Positions 6,103-13,925 of a stretch of 64,000 nt of DNA are shown piece by piece. Every line of letters starts with the position of its first letter. Positions within the stretch are counted from its first letter, which is position 1. The DNA comes from Bacteroidales bacterium (GTDB lineage Bacteria; Bacteroidota; Bacteroidia; Bacteroidales; P3). The notes under the pieces are model-generated. The model saw only the letters and a program-made list of their open reading frames with translations. It was not told the DNA's origin and searched no databases. The stretch lies in assembly GCA_024400505.1 (NCBI GenBank), contig JAKSMP010000003.1, forward strand, positions 1 to 64,000, given 5' to 3'. Made by a program: the position numbers and the translations under genes.

Positions 6103-7926
6103 ATGAAAAAAAGTATAATTCTTTTCGCTTCGGCAGCATTGTTTGCCCTAGGCATCACCTCCTGCCAAAAAGATGAATCTGTAGTAAAATTCAAAGCCAC
6201 CATCGAAAGAGCTTCCTCCAAGACAAGTGTGACTAATTTGCAAAACACTGGTAGCCATACAGTCGCATGGGTGAGTGGTGACGCAGTCAAAGTGTTCAAC
6301 GTATTAAATGCGGTTAATCATAATTCGAACCAGCAGTTTGTTTTCACCGCAGGTGAAGTTAGTGCTAGCAACACCACCACTTTCAATACTACTGACGCTA
6401 ACGCCACATCGCTGACCGAAAATCCTAGTCAAGTATATGTTGGCTATCCTTCCGATTATTTTGATGCTTACAATCAGGTGAATATCCCAACTATTCAGAC
6501 CTACCTGAACAACGACGTACATAAATTTCCTATGTATGCTGTGTCTGATGGCGCTTTTTCCAACAACACCACTCTCCATTTCTACAACCTTTGCGGTATT
6601 GTAAGAATAAAGATGCCTATTGTTAGTGGCAAGCTAGTCAACAAACTTATTATTACCACCGATAATCAAAAAATCTCAGGCCTTTTTGATATTACTGGTA
6701 GTGCCGAACAGCTTCAATTAACTCCCCACTACGGTTCCAATGAGGTGACCATGAATTTCCAAAACCCCATCGACCTTAGTTCTACCTCTCAGTATTTCTA
6801 TGTCTATCTTCCTGCTGCCAGTTACTCCAATTTCAAGTTCGAGTTCCACACCACCGGCAATCAGGTCTTAGAAGTTGAAAATAATGCATCATCCCCCATT
6901 GTGATTGAACGTGGCATAGTTACTACTATTGACCTGCAAACTTTAAACGATCCAGCACAATGGCGTACCGAGTCACTCCCGGCCAACCCTAATTACTATT
7001 CTGTTTCGGAGACCAAACAGGTGAGATTCTCAAGCGGTAATCTTCAGTTCACAAATCCAGGATATTTTGATTTTGCCCCCACTCAGCATGAAGTGATTCA
7101 TTTTATTTATACTGATGTTGATGGTAGAGATTTCCCTTACCATACAGATCTCTTCATTCTTAGCACTGAGAGTAATGTGTTTGGGGTCCCGCCAATTAAT
7201 CCGGACTATGATTATATACCTACCAACGCAACCTTGCCTATTACTGGAGAATTTCACGATTGGGGATTTAACATGAATCCATATAGTGATTTTCATTTTG
7301 GGTATCATGCTGAACTTTTTGATGACTATTATCAAATTCCTTGTCGTTGGCGCACCTTGTCTTCATCAGAATGGAATTACCTTATCAATGAACGTCCCAA
7401 TGCTACTCGTTTGCGCACTTTTGTAAAAGTCCAGAATGAAGGCGGCAATTTCGCTGGTATGCTTATCTTCCCCGATGGCTTTACTGGTGCGAGCGGTATC
7501 AATTTAGATTTTGGCACCTACCATCTAGGCTCTGAAGAATATGCAGCAGTTAATAATTTGACTATTGCTCAGTACAATCAATTAATTGCCAATGCCACCT
7601 TCTTCCCCGTCACCGGACATTTCTCATTAACTGCTACCACCACCGCTTTTGATCTTCAAGAGGCTGATCGGTTTGGTACATATTGGTGTTGCGATGCCCA
7701 AAATGGAGAGCACAAGGCAATGCGGTTCACTATTCCTCTAGGTAATGGTGGATATGGTTCCTTTGGTTATGTGGCTCAAGAGAAGCCTTCAACCAATAAT
7801 GCTTATCCTGCAATATTGAACTTCTTTGCTGTTCGTTTGGCTCAGGATGCTATGGAGAAAACCTCCGGTTCATGGAGCGAGATTCCTGCCACTCCCGCCA
7901 CTCCCGCCAAAAGCAGAAAGAAATAA
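6103..7926 (+). CDS. Fimbrillin-like surface lipoprotein with C-terminal FISUMP-type domain (cassette 2)
   Basis: The protein has 607 residues. The signal peptide ends in a lipobox ITSC (Cys21). The fimbrillin-like N-terminal region starts VKFKATIERASSKTSV and contains AWVSGDAVKVFN. From about residue 300 a second module begins with SETKQVRFSSGNLQFTNPG, a motif frequent in Bacteroidales surface lipoproteins, and includes WRTLSSSEWNYLINERP. The C-terminus has an YWCCDAQNG segment and ends in a Pro/Ala linker with a basic tail (KSRKK). The same architecture and basic tail occur at 1757. It is predicted to be surface-exposed; the ligand is unknown. A rho-independent terminator follows. Confidence 0.8.
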   Translation: MKKSIILFASAALFALGITSCQKDESVVKFKATIERASSKTSVTNLQNTGSHTVAWVSGDAVKVFNVLNAVNHNSNQQFVFTAGEVSASNTTTFNTTDANATSLTENPSQVYVGYPSDYFDAYNQVNIPTIQTYLNNDVHKFPMYAVSDGAFSNNTTLHFYNLCGIVRIKMPIVSGKLVNKLIITTDNQKISGLFDITGSAEQLQLTPHYGSNEVTMNFQNPIDLSSTSQYFYVYLPAASYSNFKFEFHTTGNQVLEVENNASSPIVIERGIVTTIDLQTLNDPAQWRTESLPANPNYYSVSETKQVRFSSGNLQFTNPGYFDFAPTQHEVIHFIYTDVDGRDFPYHTDLFILSTESNVFGVPPINPDYDYIPTNATLPITGEFHDWGFNMNPYSDFHFGYHAELFDDYYQIPCRWRTLSSSEWNYLINERPNATRLRTFVKVQNEGGNFAGMLIFPDGFTGASGINLDFGTYHLGSEEYAAVNNLTIAQYNQLIANATFFPVTGHFSLTATTTAFDLQEADRFGTYWCCDAQNGEHKAMRFTIPLGNGGYGSFGYVAQEKPSTNNAYPAILNFFAVRLAQDAMEKTSGSWSEIPATPATPAKSRKK

Positions 7927-7954
7927 TCAGCTTTACTGATTGTTCGTCATACAA

Positions 7955-7982
7955 GGGATGCCAGCCGGCATCCCTTTTTTTT
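7955..7982 (+). terminator. Rho-independent terminator after lipoprotein 2
   Basis: A perfect 8-bp stem GGGATGCC/GGCATCCC with AGCC loop (7955-7974) is followed by eight T. Confidence 0.9.
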
Positions 7983-8101
7983 GATTACAGCCCCTGCTTA
8001 CGTGTGGGCTCTATCGATGCTTTGGATGGCGGTTGGGGGTAAGCAACCCCCATCGTTGTTCGTTGCTTGGGGCTTGAATGGAGCATTTTTGTGGCTTGGG
8101 C

Positions 8102-8293
8102 CTTCGCTGTGGCTTCACTCTTCCTTCGCTCGGGCTTCGAAGTGGCTTCGCTACCGCTTCGCTGCGCCTTCGCTTCCACTGCGCTGCCGCTTCGCTGGTT
8201 CTTCGCTGCTCCTTCGCTGCTCCTTCGCTGCCGCTTCGCTGGTTCTTCGCTCATCCTTCGCTCAGGCTTCGCTCGGCTTCGCTCGGCTTCGCT
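8102..8293. repeat. 18-unit array of CTTCGCT with 11-bp period
   Basis: The heptamer CTTCGCT recurs with four variable bases between copies. Units begin at 8102, 8113, 8124 and so on to 8267, exactly every 11 bases for 16 units, and then at 8277 and 8287. Fifteen of the 18 units are exact; variants are CTTCACT, CTTCGAA and CTGCGCT. Eleven bases are about one helical turn, so all copies face the same side of the DNA. The heptamer is conserved while the spacer is not, which suggests a recognised site rather than simple replication slippage. Confidence 0.85.
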
Positions 8294-8406
8294 GAACGGG
8301 GTGGTGGAGCGAAGATGAACCCTAGCCACACCCTAGCTCCAACGAAGGAGCTACCTAGGCGTTACCACGGCACTACCACGCTTGATGCCGATCCGACCCT
8401 TTCGGC

Positions 8407-8461
8407 ATACAGCCACCATACAGCCACCATACAGCCACTATACAGCCGCTATACAATCACC
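8407..8461. repeat. Five-unit tandem repeat ATACAGCCACC, 11-bp period
   Basis: Five consecutive 11-bp units: two identical ATACAGCCACC, then ATACAGCCACT, ATACAGCCGCT and ATACAATCACC. This array is 113 bases after the CTTCGCT array and has the same period but a different sequence. Confidence 0.8.
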
Positions 8462-8639
8462 ACCCATCCCACGAGCCCCCAACCGGCCTCTATGCCTTAT
8501 GCCCACGCCCAAGGGAGTGAAAAAATAGGGGGGAGAAGAAAAACATGAGACACAACAGAATAAGCCTGCCAACAGGGCAAAAAGAAGGGGCTGAGGGAGA
8601 ATTTTGGAGAGGGGATTTTAATTATTGGATATTTTTTAG

Positions 8640-8647
8640 TAATTTTG
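8640..8647 (+). promoter_or_regulatory. Promoter of dnaB
   Basis: TAATTTTG is a good -7 box. The first in-frame ATG (8652) is only 4 bases after it, which would precede or coincide with the transcription start. This favours ATG 8694 as the dnaB start. Confidence 0.7.
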
Positions 8648-8651
8648 TAGC

Positions 8652-10229
8652 ATGGAAACACAACCTCAAAATGTCACAAGACGCAAAGAAAGAATGTCTT
8701 ACGAACAGGCATTCAACATCAATGCAGGCCACAAGCCTCCGCAAGCCATTGAGCTGGAGGAGTCGGTGCTGGGCGCGCTGATGCTTGACGCCAACGCGCT
8801 GAACACGGCCATTGACATGGTGCATGAGGAGTTTTTCTATAAGCCCGAACACAAGATTATCTTCCGCGCCATCCACAAGCTCTTTGAGCTGAACCAGCCT
8901 GTGGACCAGATGACGGTGCTGAACCAGCTGCGCCAGAGCGGCGAGCTGGAGGCCGCCGGCGGCGCCTATCACCTGTCGGAGCTGACAAGCCATATTGTGA
9001 GTGCCGCCCACATCGAATACTACAGCCGCGTGCTGAGCGAGAAGTTCATCGCCCGCGAGATGATTCGCATCTCCACCGAGACCATCAGCAAGGCCTACGA
9101 CGAGACCACCGATGTGGTGGACCTGCTGGACCACACCGAGCAGCACCTGATGGATATCAACGACAAGAATTTCCGCTCCGATTTCCACCCGATAGGCGAC
9201 CTGGTGTATGCCGCCCAGGAGCAGATCAAGGAGGCTGTGAACAACGAAGGAGAGTCGCTGGGCGTGCCAAGCGGATTTACCGACCTGGATCGCAAGACGG
9301 CAGGTTTCCACCCCGGCACACTCATCATCCTGGCAGCCCGCCCCGCCATGGGTAAGACCGCCTTTGCGCTGTCCATAGCGCGCAACATTGCCGTGGACCA
9401 AGGCAAGGCGGTGGCGTTCTTCTCGCTGGAGATGACCGGCGTGGAGCTGGCCATGCGACTGATATCGGGCGAAGCCGAGATACCGGGCGACAAGCTGAAG
9501 AAGGGCGAGCTGATGCCCCACGAGCAGGTGCAGCTGGAGCAGCGCACACAGTCGCTCAACGAGGCCAAGATCTTTATCGACGACACTCCGCAGCTGACCA
9601 TCTATGAGCTGCGCGCCAAATGCCGCCGACTGAAGCAGCACCACGACATTCAGATGGTGTTTATCGACTACCTGCAGCTGATGAGCGCAGGCAACGACGC
9701 CATGAACCGCAATGGCAACCGCGAGCAGGAAATCAGCACCATCAGCCGCCAGCTGAAGGCATTGAGCAAGGAATTGCAGATACCGGTGCTGGCCATGTCG
9801 CAGCTGAGCCGTGCCGTGGAAACCCGCGGCGGCACCAAGAAACCCATGCTGAGCGACCTGCGTGAGTCGGGCGCTATTGAGCAGGACGCCGATATTGTGA
9901 TGTTTATCTACCGCCCCGAGTACTACGGCATCACCGAGGACGAAGGGGGCAACACCCTGGGCATGGCCGACATAATACTGGCCAAGCACCGTAGCGGCGA
10001 AGTGGGCGAGGTGCGCCTGCGGTTTGAGGGCAAGTATGCCCGATTCAAGAATCAGGAGATTGTGAGCAGCATGCAGGCAATGAGCTCGGGCATGGCGCAG
10101 AACAGCAACTTTGACAACGCTTCGGCCGCACCCAACACCTTGCTGGTGGAATCGCGGATAAACAACGAGAACGAAAACATGTTCAACAGCAACACCCCCA
10201 AGCCCGACGATGAAAATCCCTTTTATTAG
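8652..10229 (+). CDS. dnaB: Replicative DNA helicase DnaB
   Basis: DnaB is the hexameric helicase that unwinds DNA at the replication fork. The N-terminal primase-interacting domain (about residues 20-125, with LEESVLGALMLD) is followed by a RecA-type helicase domain with Walker A ARPAMGKTAF, a Walker B-like VFIDYLQLM, and the DnaB motif LRESGAIEQDADIVMFIYRPE. No intein is present. The open frame is 525 residues from 8652, but the promoter position argues for the ATG at 8694 (MSYEQAFN, 511 residues), which is the family's usual size. The C-terminal Ser/Asn-rich tail is unstructured. It follows a long repeat-bearing non-coding region. Confidence 0.97.
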   Translation: METQPQNVTRRKERMSYEQAFNINAGHKPPQAIELEESVLGALMLDANALNTAIDMVHEEFFYKPEHKIIFRAIHKLFELNQPVDQMTVLNQLRQSGELEAAGGAYHLSELTSHIVSAAHIEYYSRVLSEKFIAREMIRISTETISKAYDETTDVVDLLDHTEQHLMDINDKNFRSDFHPIGDLVYAAQEQIKEAVNNEGESLGVPSGFTDLDRKTAGFHPGTLIILAARPAMGKTAFALSIARNIAVDQGKAVAFFSLEMTGVELAMRLISGEAEIPGDKLKKGELMPHEQVQLEQRTQSLNEAKIFIDDTPQLTIYELRAKCRRLKQHHDIQMVFIDYLQLMSAGNDAMNRNGNREQEISTISRQLKALSKELQIPVLAMSQLSRAVETRGGTKKPMLSDLRESGAIEQDADIVMFIYRPEYYGITEDEGGNTLGMADIILAKHRSGEVGEVRLRFEGKYARFKNQEIVSSMQAMSSGMAQNSNFDNASAAPNTLLVESRINNENENMFNSNTPKPDDENPFY

Positions 10230-10287
10230 GATCAGGCAAGGGGCAGAAAGAAACACTGATAATAATTAACAAATATAATACATTTCC

Positions 10288-11343
10288 ATGGAAAATATCG
10301 AAAACCTCACCAAGAAAGATCTCTTGAAAGAGACCATCAAACACATCGACATCAAGAAATACGACTCCACTGAGTTGATTGACGCCATGCGCAGCATGTC
10401 GTTCACCAGCCGCGACACCGCCCGCGCTGCCGACATCCTGACCATGATGTGCAAGGAGAAGGATTGCACCAACATCCTCACCCTGGCCGGTTCCACCAGT
10501 GCTGCTGGTTGCATGCAGGTGTATGTGGACATGGTTCGCAACAAGATGATTGACGCTGTGGTGTCCACTGGCGCATCCATCATCGACATGGACCTCTTTG
10601 AGGCTCTCGGTTTCAAACACTATGTGGGAACCAAGGAGAACGTGATCCCCGACACCAAGTTGCGCGAGCTTTATATCGACCGTATCTACGACACCTTCAT
10701 CGACGAAGAAGAGTTGCAGGCTTGCGACAACGCCACCTATGAGCTGGCCAACATGCTGGAGGCACGCCCCTACAGCTCCCGCGAATTCCTCTATGAGCTG
10801 GGCAAATGGCTGCACAACGGCCGCGGCGTGAAGAAAGACAGCCTTATCCAGACCTGCTACGAGTGTGGTGTGCCCATCTTCTGCCCCGCATTCAGCGACA
10901 GCTCTGCCGGTTTCGGCATTGGCAAGCACCAGTGGGAGCGCGCCCAGAAAGGCGAGAAGTATTTGAGCATCGACAGCGTGTGCGACTTTGTGGAGCTGAC
11001 CAAGATCAAGATGAACTGCCCCGAGAGCGGCCTGTTCATGGTGGGTGGCGGCACTCCCAAGAACTTTGCACAGGACACCGTGGTGTGCGCCGAAATCCTT
11101 GGCTACGAGGTGCCCATGCACAAATATGCTGTTCAGATTACCGTGGCCGACGTGCGCGACGGCGCATGCAGCTCTTCCACCCTCTTGGAGGCTGGCAGCT
11201 GGGGCAAGGTGAGCGAGGAACTGCAGCAGATGGTTTATGCCGAAGGCACCACTGTGATTCCCGCCATCGTGAGCTACGCCTACCACAACGGCAGCTGGAA
11301 AGACCGCGAATACAAGAACTGGCAGAAACTTTTTGAGAAATAA
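10288..11343 (+). CDS. Deoxyhypusine synthase-like protein
   Basis: The protein has 351 residues and resembles the deoxyhypusine synthase superfamily, NAD-dependent enzymes that transfer an aminobutyl group from spermidine. The segment LFMVGGGTPKNFAQ holds Lys258, aligned with the lysine that forms the covalent imine in the eukaryotic enzyme. It is followed by an AGSWGKVSEE segment similar to the SWGK motif. Bacteria lack eIF5A, so the acceptor is more likely a small amine, as in homospermidine or spermidine formation by bacterial homologues; this is inference. It lies 12 bases before an L-cysteine desulfidase-like gene, suggesting one operon. Genes making putrescine from agmatine are at 59-61 kb. 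Confidence 0.8.
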   Translation: MENIENLTKKDLLKETIKHIDIKKYDSTELIDAMRSMSFTSRDTARAADILTMMCKEKDCTNILTLAGSTSAAGCMQVYVDMVRNKMIDAVVSTGASIIDMDLFEALGFKHYVGTKENVIPDTKLRELYIDRIYDTFIDEEELQACDNATYELANMLEARPYSSREFLYELGKWLHNGRGVKKDSLIQTCYECGVPIFCPAFSDSSAGFGIGKHQWERAQKGEKYLSIDSVCDFVELTKIKMNCPESGLFMVGGGTPKNFAQDTVVCAEILGYEVPMHKYAVQITVADVRDGACSSSTLLEAGSWGKVSEELQQMVYAEGTTVIPAIVSYAYHNGSWKDREYKNWQKLFEK

Positions 11344-11355
11344 TAGCATACGTAT

Positions 11356-12636
11356 ATGGACGACAAGACTCGATGTAAACTCCGCGAGTTGATCCAGAAC
11401 GAAGTGGTCTTGGCCACGGGCTGCACTGAGCCCGTGGCCGTGGCCCTTTGTGTGGCCAAGGCTTGCGAGACCCTGGGCTGCGAGCCCGAGAAGGTGAACC
11501 TGCTACTGAGCAAGAACGTGTTTAAGAACGCCATGGGCGTGGGTATTCCCGGCACGGGCATGATAGGACTGCCCATAGCGGCCGCCATGGCCGTGGTGGC
11601 AGGCGACTCCAGCCGTCAGCTGGAGGTGCTGAACTTGGAACCCCAGCAGGTGGAACAGGCCAAGAAATGGCTTGCCAACCATGCCCAGGACATCACCATA
11701 GGGGTGAAAGAGGATGGCGACAAGCTGCATATCGAATGTGAATGCTCAGCCGGAGCGAACAAGGGCAAGGCCATCATCAACCGCCGACACACCAATTTTG
11801 TGTATGTGGCCCGCAACGAGGAAGTGTTGCTGTGCAAGGATGAAGAGTGCGGATGCGCCCAGCAGCAAAACACAGCTGCCACCGACGACCTGCAACTGAC
11901 CGCCCGCATGGTGTATGACTACGCCACCACGGCCCCGCTGGAAGAACTTGAATTTATCCTCGAGACTGTCAAATACAACGACGCTGCTGCCGAAGAAGGC
12001 CTGAAGGGCTACGGCTTGCACACAGGCAAGATACTGATGGAGAACGCCAACGGCGACTTGGTGCACACCGTGGTTGCACGCACCGTGGCTGCCAGTGACG
12101 CCCGCATGGACGGATGCACCCTCTCGGTGTATAGCAACAGCGGCAGCGGCAACCAGGGCATCTGCTGCACCCTGCCCGTGTATAACTACGCCAAGGCCAA
12201 AGGCTGCAGCCAAGAGCAAATTATCCGCGCCCTGATACTCAACCACCTGATGTCGATTTACGTGAAACGAGGCATCGGCCGATTGAGCGCGCTGTGCGGC
12301 ATTGTGAATGCCAGCATAGGCGTCACTTGCGGCATCGTTTATCTGCATGGCGGCACCTTCGAGCAGATGGGGTTTGCCATCAAGAACTTGATCAACACCA
12401 TTGCCGGCATGTTGTGCGACGGAGCCAAACCCAGCTGCGCGCTGAAGATGAGCACCGGCTTGTATAGCGCCTTTGTGAGCGCAGAACTGGCCTACCACGG
12501 CCATGTGGTGGATGCCACCGACGGCCTCAGCGAGAGCGATGTGGATAACTCTATCCGCAACCTGGGCATACTGGGACACGACGGCATGGACCAAGTGGAC
12601 GACACGGTGCTGGACATCATGACCCACAAACACTAA
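11356..12636 (+). CDS. UPF0597 / L-cysteine desulfidase (serine dehydratase alpha-like) protein
   Basis: The protein has 426 residues and belongs to the UPF0597 (CyuA/YhaM) family, iron-sulfur enzymes that break down L-cysteine to pyruvate, ammonia and sulfide or act on L-serine. Family features include ATGCTEPVAVAL near the N-terminus and the cysteine-bearing GSGNQGICCTLPVYNY and CDGAKPSCALKMSTG, which supply likely cluster ligands. It is soluble and cytoplasmic. The gene follows the deoxyhypusine synthase-like gene after 12 bases and is probably cotranscribed; no obvious chemistry links the two. Substrate specificity cannot be told from sequence. Confidence 0.88.
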   Translation: MDDKTRCKLRELIQNEVVLATGCTEPVAVALCVAKACETLGCEPEKVNLLLSKNVFKNAMGVGIPGTGMIGLPIAAAMAVVAGDSSRQLEVLNLEPQQVEQAKKWLANHAQDITIGVKEDGDKLHIECECSAGANKGKAIINRRHTNFVYVARNEEVLLCKDEECGCAQQQNTAATDDLQLTARMVYDYATTAPLEELEFILETVKYNDAAAEEGLKGYGLHTGKILMENANGDLVHTVVARTVAASDARMDGCTLSVYSNSGSGNQGICCTLPVYNYAKAKGCSQEQIIRALILNHLMSIYVKRGIGRLSALCGIVNASIGVTCGIVYLHGGTFEQMGFAIKNLINTIAGMLCDGAKPSCALKMSTGLYSAFVSAELAYHGHVVDATDGLSESDVDNSIRNLGILGHDGMDQVDDTVLDIMTHKH

Positions 12637-12752
12637 GTGATGACCAAAAGGAAACCACTTGGGCCGAGTGGGAGGGAAGGTGCGACCGAGGATTAACGAT
12701 AGCTGGTTGAAAACTTTCTCGAAAAGATATATACTCATTGAAAAATTATTGA

Positions 12753-12760
12753 TAATTTTG
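12753..12760 (+). promoter_or_regulatory. Promoter of the PUR-parA-parB group
   Basis: TAATTTTG followed by CAATC lies 27 bases before the PUR protein gene start. Confidence 0.7.
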
Positions 12761-12786
12761 CAATCGGAAAAAATAACGCTTTAAAC

Positions 12787-13128
12787 ATGGAAAATAGAAA
12801 GGAAGAACTGTATTCGCAGGTGATACCTGCTGGAAAGCGCCGCTACTTTTTCGACGTGAAGGAAACTCGTGGAGGTGACAAATTTATCACTATTACCGAA
12901 AGCCGCAAGGTTTTCAACAATGCTACTGGAGATTTTTACTACGACAAGAATAAGCTTTTCCTGTACAAGGAAGATTTCGAGAAGTTTATGAAGGGTCTGC
13001 AAAATGCCTTTTCTTTCATTGAGACCGGCATTGAACCCGAGCCTGTGGTGGACGAAAACATCTATCACAGCATTGAAGACGACAGCGAATTCAGCGCCAA
13101 GCTCGACAATATTGACCTCAAATTCTAG
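12787..13128 (+). CDS. PUR family (DUF3276) nucleic-acid-binding protein
   Basis: This 113-residue protein matches the DUF3276 family, small proteins with the PUR-alpha fold that bind single-stranded DNA or RNA, widespread in Bacteroidota and spirochaetes. Diagnostic stretches are GKRRYFFDVKETRGGDKFI and ITESRK, then a YKEDFEKFMKGL helix. The C-terminus is acidic (SIEDDSEFSAKLDNID). A good promoter lies just upstream and parA begins 11 bases after its stop, so it may lead the parAB operon. Confidence 0.9.
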   Translation: MENRKEELYSQVIPAGKRRYFFDVKETRGGDKFITITESRKVFNNATGDFYYDKNKLFLYKEDFEKFMKGLQNAFSFIETGIEPEPVVDENIYHSIEDDSEFSAKLDNIDLKF

Positions 13129-13139
13129 TTGGCACCACC

Positions 13140-13925
13140 ATGGGTAAGATAATCTCTATCGCCAACCAGAAAGGCGGAGTGGGCAAAACTACCACCTCGG
13201 TGAACCTGAGCGCCGCTTTGGCTGTGATGGAATACAAGGTGCTGCTGGTGGATGCCGACCCCCAGGCCAATGCCTCCTCGGGACTGGGCATCGACACTGA
13301 GTCGCTGGAGAAGAGCGCCTATGAGTGTTTCCTGGGCCAAGCCGAAGTGCAGGAGTGCCTGGTGGAAACCGACACCCCCAACCTGTGGGTGCTGCCCACG
13401 CGCATCGACCTGGTGGGAGCCGAAGTGGAGCTGGTGAACCAGAAAAACCGCGAGTACTATATGGCCAACGCCTTGGCAAAGGTGAAGGACCAGTTCGACT
13501 TTATCATCATCGACTGCAGCCCCTCGCTGGGCTTGATCACCGTCAATGCCCTCACGGCAAGTGATTCGGTAATCATCCCCATCCAGAGCGAGTATTTTGC
13601 ACTGGAAGGATTGGGCAAACTGCTTAACACCGTGCGTATTGTGCAGACTCGCTTGAACCCCAAGTTGAACATCGAAGGACTCCTTATCACGATGTACGAC
13701 TCCCGCTTGCGACTGGCGCGCCAGGTGGTGGAGGATGTGCGCACCCACTTCAAGAAGCTGGTGTTCGACACCCTTATCTATCGCAACACCAAGTTGGCCG
13801 AGGCACCCAGCTATGGCAAGTCCATCATCATGTATGATGTCACCTGCCCCGGCGCCACCAACTACCTGAACTTGGCCACCGAAATACTGAAACGAAACAA
13901 GCTAATAGTCAATAATGGCAACTAA
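13140..13925 (+). CDS. parA: Chromosome-partitioning ATPase ParA
   Basis: A ParA/Soj-type ATPase of 261 residues. The deviant Walker A motif NQKGGVGKTTT lies near residues 9-19, followed by VLLVDADPQANASSGLG and IIIDCSPSLG (Walker B). It lacks an N-terminal DNA-binding extension, so it is the chromosomal short type. ParA dimers bind DNA and move ParB-parS complexes during segregation. The stop overlaps the parB start by 11 bases, indicating translational coupling. Confidence 0.96.
   Translation: MGKIISIANQKGGVGKTTTSVNLSAALAVMEYKVLLVDADPQANASSGLGIDTESLEKSAYECFLGQAEVQECLVETDTPNLWVLPTRIDLVGAEVELVNQKNREYYMANALAKVKDQFDFIIIDCSPSLGLITVNALTASDSVIIPIQSEYFALEGLGKLLNTVRIVQTRLNPKLNIEGLLITMYDSRLRLARQVVEDVRTHFKKLVFDTLIYRNTKLAEAPSYGKSIIMYDVTCPGATNYLNLATEILKRNKLIVNNGN

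Larger units (their letters stand above)
7927..8693. other. Non-coding region upstream of dnaB with two tandem arrays
   Basis: After the lipoprotein terminator there is about 700 bases with no convincing gene. It contains the CTTCGCT array (8102-8293), a lone reverse copy AGCGAAG (8308-8314), the ATACAGCCACC array (8407-8461) and the dnaB promoter at 8640-8647. Frames of 80-156 codons here are by-products of the repeats. Confidence 0.6.

Noticed and set aside
8102..8461. CRISPR array
   Set aside because: Units are only 11 bases with 4-base gaps, far below repeat and spacer lengths of CRISPR, and no cas gene is present.
7985..8548. ORFs of 83-156 codons on both strands around 8.0-8.5 kb
   Set aside because: They arise from the 11-bp repeats (repeating Ser/Arg/Glu or Ala/Ser/Leu words) and have no start signals; the region is treated as non-coding.
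8622..10256. 544-codon reverse-strand ORF opposite dnaB
   Set aside because: It is the mirror of a GC-rich dnaB frame, with skewed His/Leu/Gln/Val composition and no domain; dnaB is certain.
10183..12738. Long reverse-strand ORFs (388 and 330 codons) opposite the deoxyhypusine-synthase-like and desulfidase-like genes
   Set aside because: They are antisense shadows of well-supported genes with biased composition and no recognisable motif.
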